Below the pieces are notes generated by a model that was given only the letters and a program-made list of their open reading frames with translations, made no database searches and was not told the DNA's origin. A stretch of 64,000 nt of DNA from Streptomyces sp. WM6386 (lineage in GTDB: Bacteria; Actinomycetota; Actinomycetes; Streptomycetales; Streptomycetaceae), in contig NZ_JXTE01000033.1 in the NCBI RefSeq assembly GCF_000972385.1, positions 1 through 64,000 on the forward strand. Reading direction: 5' to 3'. Position numbers and translations under genes: made by a program. Shown here piece by piece: positions 55,541 to 64,000 of the stretch. Position 1 is the first letter of the stretch. Every line of letters begins with the position of its first letter.

Positions 55541-55641
55541 CCGAAAGGTAAGGCTGGGGAACGAGGAGGTCAACGGGTCGGACGCGACAAGAGAAGGCGC
55601 TTTCTGCTGGAGGGCTCATCGCGGGGACTTTTCTGTTATCG

Positions 55642-57765
55642 ATGGCCGGTCCGGCCCGTCTCCGTAACGTGCGCAGCCATACCCCCAAGACAGCAGCCGC
55701 AGCCGGCGCCCTCGCGACGGTCGCCTTCCTGATCACCGCTCCCCCGGCGCAGGCGGCCGGCACTCGCGACATCACCGCCGACATGCTCGCGGGCCGCAGC
55801 GTGACGCTCGCCGGCGACACGGTCGTCACGGTCCCGTCCGGGACGACGACGTACGACGGCGTCCTCCGCGGCGAGGGCACGCTCACCGTGCGCGGCAGCG
55901 GAACCCTGGTCCTGACCAGGAACAGCGACTTCACGCTGCCGAAGTCCCGGCAGCGGCAGAAGGTGTCGGTCCAGGGCGGCAACCATCCCTACGTCACCAC
56001 GACCGCCCCCGACCCGCCGGCGATCACGGTCGCACGCGGGGCGACGCTCCAGTACGGCAACGGCGGCTCGACCGGTCTGATCGGCCATTTCCCTTACGGC
56101 ACCCCGCAGTTCGCGCTCAACCAGGACAACATCCGGGTCGACGGCACCCTGCGGCTGGCCCTGAAGAACGCCGCCTACAACCTGGGCACCATCAGCGGCT
56201 CCGGGCTGATCACCCAGCCGCGCTTCCTCTGGGGCACGTGGGACCTGTCGGGAACCCACCCCTTCTCCGGGGTGATCGACAACGGCACGCAGGTCAACGC
56301 CGGGCGACCGGAGTTCGCGACCTCCCTGCCGAACGTCCGCAAGGTCCTCAACCAGGGCACCTGGACCGTGGACACCCCGCTGGGGCAGACCGTCACCGAG
56401 GGCATGGACTTCTACCAGCGCGAGTACGGCAGCGACATCAACGTCCAGTCCCGGCCGGGCAGCAAGGTCGTCCTGACGGGCCAGTACAGCTGGTCGAACC
56501 AGGGCGGCGACACCGACCCCTCGCTCAGCGACCCGTCCCTGAACTGGACACCCGCGCGCAAGAACGTCAACAAGCGCGGCACCAACATCAAGGGCGCGAA
56601 CGTCCAGTGGGGCGACGGCACGACGCACAAGATCTTCATGCCGGGAACGGCCGAGACGGTCTACATCAACCTGCTGGCGGCCCGCTCCCGCTCGCTGCTC
56701 ACCTTCGACTACAACGGGCCGGTGACGCTGGGCGCCCCCATCGGCGGCGGCAGGTTCCACGACACCCTGGCCGCACCCGGCGCCGGGGACGTCGTCATCG
56801 CCGGGACGCGCGGCAACGACGTCACCTTCGCGGCCGTGCAGTACTACGACGGCTCGACGACCGTCGAGAAGGGTGCGGTGCTGCGGCTGGGCAGCGGTCG
56901 GGCAGGCGGCGACGGTGGACTGTATACCGCAGGCAGTCTGTACAAGATCGTGAACAACGGCTCGCTCGTGCTGAACAACGCCGGCAAGGCCCTGACCCTG
57001 TCCCGGATCACCGGCAGCGGGTCGGTCACCCAGGCGGGCACCGCGACGACGACCCTGACCGGGAGCGGGGCGGCGTACACGGGGACGACCACGGTGAAGA
57101 AGGGCACGCTGGCCCTGCGGCAGGGGGCGACGCTGCGGCGCAGCAAGGCGATCCGGCTGACCTCCGCGGGCTCCCGCCTGGACCCGGGCACGACGGGGCT
57201 GCGGGTGGCGACCACGCTCAGCGGCAAGGGCACGGTGAAGGGCTCGGTGACCAACGACGGTGTCGTCGCGGGCGGGCTCACGGTCTCCGGGAACTACACG
57301 CAGAGCGCGAAGGGCGAACTCGTCCTGCGCGACAAGCCGTTGAAGGTGACCGGTGCGGTGCGCCTGGCCGGGACCCTGGACCTCGCGGCCGCCGGAACCG
57401 CACCCGCGCGCAAAATCACCGTGCTGAACCACACGGGCGACTCGAAGACCGGTGGCACGTTCACCGGGCTGAAGGAGGGGACGAAGGTCAAGCTCGCCGA
57501 CACCACCTACCGGATCAGCTACCGGGGCGGCGACGGGAACGATGTCGTGCTCACCGCCGCCACCGCGAGCAAGTCCCCCTCCCCGGCCGCGGCTTCGTCC
57601 CCGTCCGCCGTGACGACCCGCACCGTGGGCGCCGCGCAGGACGACCGCCTCGGCTGGTGGCCGTACGCGCTGGGGCTCGGGCTGCTGGGCGGACTCGCGG
57701 TTCCGGCGACCAGGCACCGGCGCGGCAACCGACGACGGGGTGGACGACACGCGGCGAACGGATGA
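55642..57765 (+). CDS. surface protein with autotransporter-type beta-strand repeats
   Basis: The product is about 707 residues. An N-terminal signal (TAAAAGALATVAFLITAPPAQAA) is followed by a long beta-helix-like region. The segments GEGTLTVRGSGTLVL, ITGSGSVTQAGTATTTLTGS, AYTGTTTVKKGTLALRQGATL, LSGKGTVKGSVTNDGVV and YRISYRGGDGNDVVLTA match the autotransporter-associated beta-strand (PATR) repeat known from Gram-negative passengers. The C-terminus has a Ser/Pro linker, one membrane helix (WPYALGLGLLGGLAVPA) and a basic tail, so it is anchored in the cell membrane facing out. Placed next to pectin-degrading enzymes, it may be a pectin-binding or lyase-like protein. The start is uncertain (ATG 55642, weak ribosome binding site). 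Confidence 0.75.
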   Translation: MAGPARLRNVRSHTPKTAAAAGALATVAFLITAPPAQAAGTRDITADMLAGRSVTLAGDTVVTVPSGTTTYDGVLRGEGTLTVRGSGTLVLTRNSDFTLPKSRQRQKVSVQGGNHPYVTTTAPDPPAITVARGATLQYGNGGSTGLIGHFPYGTPQFALNQDNIRVDGTLRLALKNAAYNLGTISGSGLITQPRFLWGTWDLSGTHPFSGVIDNGTQVNAGRPEFATSLPNVRKVLNQGTWTVDTPLGQTVTEGMDFYQREYGSDINVQSRPGSKVVLTGQYSWSNQGGDTDPSLSDPSLNWTPARKNVNKRGTNIKGANVQWGDGTTHKIFMPGTAETVYINLLAARSRSLLTFDYNGPVTLGAPIGGGRFHDTLAAPGAGDVVIAGTRGNDVTFAAVQYYDGSTTVEKGAVLRLGSGRAGGDGGLYTAGSLYKIVNNGSLVLNNAGKALTLSRITGSGSVTQAGTATTTLTGSGAAYTGTTTVKKGTLALRQGATLRRSKAIRLTSAGSRLDPGTTGLRVATTLSGKGTVKGSVTNDGVVAGGLTVSGNYTQSAKGELVLRDKPLKVTGAVRLAGTLDLAAAGTAPARKITVLNHTGDSKTGGTFTGLKEGTKVKLADTTYRISYRGGDGNDVVLTAATASKSPSPAAASSPSAVTTRTVGAAQDDRLGWWPYALGLGLLGGLAVPATRHRRGNRRRGGRHAANG

Positions 57766-58048
57766 GGCCTCTGCGCACCCCGCAGCGGCCCTCGGCGCCC
57801 GCTCGGCGCCTCCCCGACACCGCCGGTGACGCCGTTCCCGGTGTTGTGGGTGAGCGGTTCCAGGCGGGCCGGGCCGGAGAGGGGGCCGAGGACGTCACCG
57901 GCCTCGGCGGGCACGGCATCGGTGTCAGCGGGTGTCCCCCAAGGCTGGGCCGGACGGAGGGCGACACGATCACGTTCCGCCGTACCGGGCCTGATCGCGG
58001 GGTGGACAAGCACGGTCGAAGGCCCGCCCTCGGAGTACCGTCGACGGC

Positions 58049-60614
<2,566 letters not shown>

Positions 60615-60682
60615 ACGAGCGGCCGCGGTTCCTGCCGTATCTCTCTCGTCCCGGCCCTCCCCCGCTGCTAGCCTCCGGGTCG

Positions 60683-60695
60683 GGAACCGGTTTCC
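60683..60695 (+). promoter_or_regulatory. candidate LacI operator
   Basis: GGAACCGGTTTCC contains the perfect palindrome AACCGGTT (60685-60692) centred on CG. It lies about 65 bases before the LacI-family gene start and fits autoregulation. Confidence 0.5.
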
Positions 60696-60758
60696 ATCCA
60701 TGTTGCCGCAGTTCCCGAGGGGTGGGCCGACAAGCCCGGGGAGAGGGACGAGGCAGGC

Positions 60759-61814
60759 ATGACCAGAAAGAGCGAGGACGCGAGCCGCAGCACCATCCGG
60801 GACGTGGCGGCGCGCGCGGGGGTGTCCGCGTCGACCGTGTCTCGGGTGCTGGGCGGGGTCTATCCGGTGAGCGCGGCGACCCGTACGCGCGTGATGCGGG
60901 CGGTCCGCGAGATGGACTACGTCGCCGACGCGCGCGCCAAGGCGATCGCGGGCGTCGGCACGCCCACGCTGGCGTTCGTGCTCGAGGACATCACGGGTCC
61001 GTCGTTCGCGCTGATGGCGCACGGCGTGGAGCGTGAGGCGACGCGGCTGGGCCATCTGTGCCTGGTGTGCAGCACGGAGGGCGACGCGCGCCACGAGGTG
61101 GAGTTCGTGGAGATGATGCGTGCGCAGCGGGCGGCCGCCGTGATCCTGGTCGGCGGTGGCGCCGACACCGCCGAGTACCGCGAACGTACCCGCCGCATGG
61201 CCGACTCGCTCGCCTCGGCCGGCTCCCGCCTCGTGCTGTGCGGGCGCCCGCCGCTGGGGCCCGGGGCACCGGTCACGGTCATCGAGTACGACAACGAGGG
61301 CGGCGCCTACGCCCTGGTCGCGCACGTCCTCGTGCAGGGCCACCAGCGGGTGCTGTTCCTCGGCGGCAAGTCCGACCACACCACGGCACAGGGTCGCGAG
61401 CGCGGCTATCTCGCCGCCCACCGGGCGCGCGGTGTCGAGCCCGCCGAGGAGCTGGTGCTGCACGGCGACTTCACCCGCGACTCGGGCCACCGGCTGATGC
61501 GCGAGGCGCTGGAGCAGAAGCTGGACTTCACGGCCGTGGTCGCCGCCACCGACATGGTCGCGGCGGGCGCGCTCACCGCACTGCACGAGGCGGGCCTCAG
61601 TGTGCCGCGCGATGTGTCGCTGGCCGGGTACGACGACATTCCGTTCGCCCGGGATCTGCATCCGGCGCTGACAACCGTGCATGTTCCCTACGAGGAACTG
61701 GGCAGGCTCGCCGTGAGGACCGCGCTGGGGCGCGAACCGAACACCCCGGACGAGCATCTGCTGCTGGGCACGCATGTGGTGGTGCGGGACTCGGTGGCGC
61801 CGCTCAAGGAATAG
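60759..61814 (+). CDS. LacI family transcriptional regulator
   Basis: The product is 351 residues. The N-terminal helix-turn-helix and hinge are STIRDVAARAGVSASTVSRVLGGVYPVSAATRTRVMRAVREMDYVADARAKAIAG. The periplasmic-binding-like core has TLAFVLEDITGPSFALMAHGVEREA, GHQRVLFLGGKSD and DVSLAGYDDIPFARDLHPALTTVHVP. It senses an unknown sugar. The genes on either side (rox, esterase) are not obvious sugar genes, so the regulon may lie elsewhere. The ATG at 60759 has GGGAGAGGGACGAGG upstream. Confidence 0.9.
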   Translation: MTRKSEDASRSTIRDVAARAGVSASTVSRVLGGVYPVSAATRTRVMRAVREMDYVADARAKAIAGVGTPTLAFVLEDITGPSFALMAHGVEREATRLGHLCLVCSTEGDARHEVEFVEMMRAQRAAAVILVGGGADTAEYRERTRRMADSLASAGSRLVLCGRPPLGPGAPVTVIEYDNEGGAYALVAHVLVQGHQRVLFLGGKSDHTTAQGRERGYLAAHRARGVEPAEELVLHGDFTRDSGHRLMREALEQKLDFTAVVAATDMVAAGALTALHEAGLSVPRDVSLAGYDDIPFARDLHPALTTVHVPYEELGRLAVRTALGREPNTPDEHLLLGTHVVVRDSVAPLKE

Positions 61815-61863
61815 GCGGTGCGGCCGCGGGCACGACCCGAGCTGCCGGGCGGGGTCGGTGTGG

Positions 61864-63534
61864 TCACTGCCGACGGACTGCGCCGGGGAGGCGGAGACGC
61901 CGTACCACTGACCGCAGTTCCGTACTACGCGTGGGCGAACCGTCAGGAGGGACCGATGCGGGTGTGGATTCCGGAGGGTTGCGGTCGGCGGTCCAGAGGG
62001 CGAAACCGGTATCGCGGGGGCCGTGTGCCGTGTACGGCGGACTGTATGCGAAATCCTGGCGACCGTCGGCTGTCGGCGCCGACGGGCCGTCGATCGCGTA
62101 ATCCGGCTGACCCTCGCCGACGTCGGCGAGGTCGCCGAAGATCCGTACCGGGTGCGTCTCGTCCCACGCCTCCCACCCCGGATCCCCGTCGACCGCGAAC
62201 CGCACCCACGCCCCGTGCATCGCCTCGGCCAGTTCGTGCGGTGCCCCCTCCCCGGCGAGCTTGGCCGACTCTGGGCTGTCGCCCGTGTCGAAGACGAAGC
62301 CCAGTTCCAGGGCGTGGCAGGAGCCGAGGCCGGGGAGGTTGGAGGGCCAGGCGAACTCGTAGACGTACGCGGCATCGGGGCGGGCCTCGGCCAGGCGGTG
62401 CAGGGGGATGCGCAGCAGGTGGTCGGTGACCATCTGGCCGACGATCTCGGCGGTGCCGGCGTCGGGGTGCAGGAGGCGGTAGCCGCGCGGCACCTCGTGG
62501 CCGGCGTGGCAGCGGGCCATGGCGCCGGCCAGGGCGACGGCGCCGAGGCGGTCGACGCGTTCCAGGAGGCCGCCGGGGACCAGCCAGAGCCGGTACTCGT
62601 CGCGGGTCCAGCCGACCATCAGGTCGACGTCACGGGCCGCGTCGCCCTCGATCAGTGCCTCCAAGGGGTCACGGGGAACGAGGTCGCCGTCGACGACGAT
62701 GCCGAAGGCGGGGCCGCCGAGCACCGGGCTGCTGAGCCGGCCGACCTCGCCCTGGGTGCGCAGCAGCAGCTCGCGGTCGACCTCGGCGAAGGCGGCCGCG
62801 GTGGCGGGGATCTTCAGCCGGGCGGCCATCCGGCGCACCATCCGCCGTACCTTGTCGCGGTCGGCGGCCTCGGGCGGCCCGCTCTGCAGGATCGCGCGCC
62901 GCACCAGGCCCTGTGCCTGCGGTGCGGCGAGCAGGGCGCCGGTGCTGATGGCGCCCGCGGACTGGCCCGCGAGGGTGATGCGGGCGGGGTCGCCGCCGAA
63001 GGCCTCGATCGACCGGTGCACCCACTCCAGTGCGGCGAGCTGGTCGCGCAGGCCCGGGTTGGCGGGGGCGTCCGGGAACAGGCCGTAGCCCTCGACTCCC
63101 AGCCGGTAGTTGACGGAGACGAAGACGACGCCGTCACGGGCGAAGCCATGCCCGTCGTACACCGGCACGGCGGAGGATCCCCTGGTCAGGGCACCTCCGT
63201 GCAGCCAGACCAGGACCGGGAGCCGGGCCCCGCGGCCCGGCTCCGGTGTCCATACGTTGAGGTTGAGACAGTCGTCGCCGGGCACGAACGGGTCGGAAAG
63301 GTACTGCGCGAAGGCTTCGGAGTACGGCGGTTTCGGCGCCGTGGGCCCGAAGGCCCCCGCGTGCCGCACGCCCTCCCACGGCTCGGGCGGGAGGGGCGGC
63401 CGGAACCTTCGGGGGCCGAAGGGGGGTGCCGCGTAGGGGATGCCCCGGAACACCGCGATCCCGTTCTCATGACGGCCGCGTACGGCTCCGTAGGGCGTGC
63501 TCACCACGGGATCCTTCTGGACTGCTGCCGTCAT
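61864..63534 (-). CDS. type B carboxylesterase
   Basis: The product is 556 residues. Family blocks are the N-terminal GRHENGIAVFRGIPYAAPPFG, DCLNLNVWTPEPG, oxyanion VWLHGGALTRG, nucleophile elbow ITLAGQSAGAIS, and a histidine in LGSCHALELGFVF. It hydrolyses carboxylic esters; there is no signal peptide. The last ~75 residues after RIFGDLADVGEG (Pro/Thr/Arg-rich, ending [11 protein letters not shown]) are not family-like and may result from a lost stop codon. The ATG at 63534 has GAGGAGG about ten bases upstream. Confidence 0.85.
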   Translation of the reverse strand: MTAAVQKDPVVSTPYGAVRGRHENGIAVFRGIPYAAPPFGPRRFRPPLPPEPWEGVRHAGAFGPTAPKPPYSEAFAQYLSDPFVPGDDCLNLNVWTPEPGRGARLPVLVWLHGGALTRGSSAVPVYDGHGFARDGVVFVSVNYRLGVEGYGLFPDAPANPGLRDQLAALEWVHRSIEAFGGDPARITLAGQSAGAISTGALLAAPQAQGLVRRAILQSGPPEAADRDKVRRMVRRMAARLKIPATAAAFAEVDRELLLRTQGEVGRLSSPVLGGPAFGIVVDGDLVPRDPLEALIEGDAARDVDLMVGWTRDEYRLWLVPGGLLERVDRLGAVALAGAMARCHAGHEVPRGYRLLHPDAGTAEIVGQMVTDHLLRIPLHRLAEARPDAAYVYEFAWPSNLPGLGSCHALELGFVFDTGDSPESAKLAGEGAPHELAEAMHGAWVRFAVDGDPGWEAWDETHPVRIFGDLADVGEGQPDYAIDGPSAPTADGRQDFAYSPPYTAHGPRDTGFALWTADRNPPESTPASVPPDGSPTRSTELRSVVRRLRLPGAVRRQ

Positions 63535-63729
63535 TCGACCACCAGCCTCCTCGCCGCGCTCGTGCACCGGTAACAACAGAGCACCACATCACGGCGCGCT
63601 ATTCCGGCGCACGAGGCGGTCTGGAGGCTGTTCGGGGTACATCGCATACAGTCCGCTAGCGTCTGTACACGCTGTGTGGTGTGTGGCACGCGGTGTGCGG
63701 TGTGCCGTATGTCCAGACGGTGCTGCGTG

Positions 63730-64000
63730 CTACTTCGCGTACATCAGCGTGCCGAAGCCGAGCTGGTCGAAGCCGCCGCTGGTGGAGCCGTAGTCTCCGC
63801 CGCCGCCCTCGGGGGCGTTGGCGTGGTAGAACGCCGAGATGTACTTGTCGTCGAGGTTCAGGCGCCGGTTGTAGTGGAAGTGGAGCATCGCCCAGACGGG
63901 GCGGATCTGGCCGCGGGAGGCGGAGGAGATCACCGTCTGGGAGGACTGGGAGCAGTTCTGGCCGGTGCCCCAGGTGTAGGTGGTGAAGGGGACGTCGTTG
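63730..64000 (-). CDS. probable alginate-lyase-family protein, 3' end only
   Basis: The last 89 codons of a gene that runs off the right edge are present. The end reads GQIRPVWAMLHFHYNRRLNL, DDKYISAFYHANAPEGGGG, then DYGSTSGGFDQLGFGTLMYAK and TAG. The W-x-x-x-x-x-HY-x-x-R pattern and the FGTL end resemble the C-terminal part of alginate lyase (PL5-like) domains, which break uronic acid polymers. The active site is outside the window, so the call is tentative. The 195 bases between this gene and the esterase are G/T-rich with no recognised gene. Confidence 0.5.
   Translation of the reverse strand, partial: NDVPFTTYTWGTGQNCSQSSQTVISSASRGQIRPVWAMLHFHYNRRLNLDDKYISAFYHANAPEGGGGDYGSTSGGFDQLGFGTLMYAK

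Noticed and set aside
54393..55982. N-terminal extension of the GH43_24 gene to 999 codons
   Set aside because: The extension lies in a shifted frame across the GH43_26 gene. A signal peptide and GGAGG mark the true start at 54392.

Overview
The window reads as chromosomal DNA of a Streptomyces species. The G+C content is very high, codon third positions are strongly G/C, GTG and TTG starts occur, and several products resemble known Streptomyces enzymes (AldO-type alditol oxidase, Rox-type rifampin monooxygenase, TnpB-related protein, MsiK-dependent sugar ABC transporter without its own ATPase). I see no rRNA, tRNA, CRISPR array, prophage or replication origin. All assignments come from reading the sequence and from remembered family features; no database search was run.

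Layout. 1-629: no convincing gene, then a terminator. 630-7376: a secreted sensor-like protein, a membrane-anchored XRE regulator, a pyruvate dehydrogenase (quinone) type enzyme, a PP2C-like phosphatase, a DUF456 membrane protein and a PPOX-fold protein. 7390-10656: DNA alkylation repair (Ogt and an Ada/AlkA fusion), RsgA, and a 23-residue ORF with a strong ribosome binding site. 10823-16681: an archaeal-type AAA ATPase with a nuclease-like C-terminus, then a LuxR-type STAND regulator, a MEDS-domain regulator and an RsbW-like kinase fold. 16647-22895: a membrane protein joining sigma-4/ZAS-like cytoplasmic modules to an outside CBM2 cellulose-binding domain, a radical SAM protein with an unusual cysteine spacing, a PPOX protein, a hydroxyacid dehydrogenase and aldO. 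23088-30657: a galactoside uptake and cleavage unit (ROK regulator, lipoprotein, two permeases, GH2 beta-galactosidase). 30782-33394: an ABC-2 exporter.

33449-48177 is a mixed accessory stretch: delta-60/DUF11/RTX surface protein, MFS exporter with an ArsR-like repressor, jacalin-tailed nuclease/phosphatase-fold secreted protein, VOC proteins, TetR with an alpha/beta hydrolase, a TnpB-related protein and an LRV-repeat protein. 48193-57765 is the most coherent block, a pectin rhamnogalacturonan-I and arabinogalactan degradation island: DUF2264 protein, rhamnogalacturonan acetylesterase, PL4 lyase, GH43_24 plus CBM13, GH43_26 arabinofuranosidase, and a surface protein with autotransporter-type beta-strand repeats. 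58049-64000 holds mmuM, a rifampin monooxygenase preceded by a rifamycin-associated element, a LacI regulator, a carboxylesterase and the 3' end of a probable alginate-lyase-family gene.

How the parts fit. The secreted lyase, esterase and GH43 enzymes would strip pectin side chains and backbone. The galactoside ABC system and GH2 enzyme could take up and split galactosides released this way, although they sit about 18 kb away. The CBM2 membrane protein is a candidate sensor of plant cell wall. Regulators next to their targets (ROK, ArsR, TetR, LacI) have palindromic or repeated motifs upstream that look like operators.
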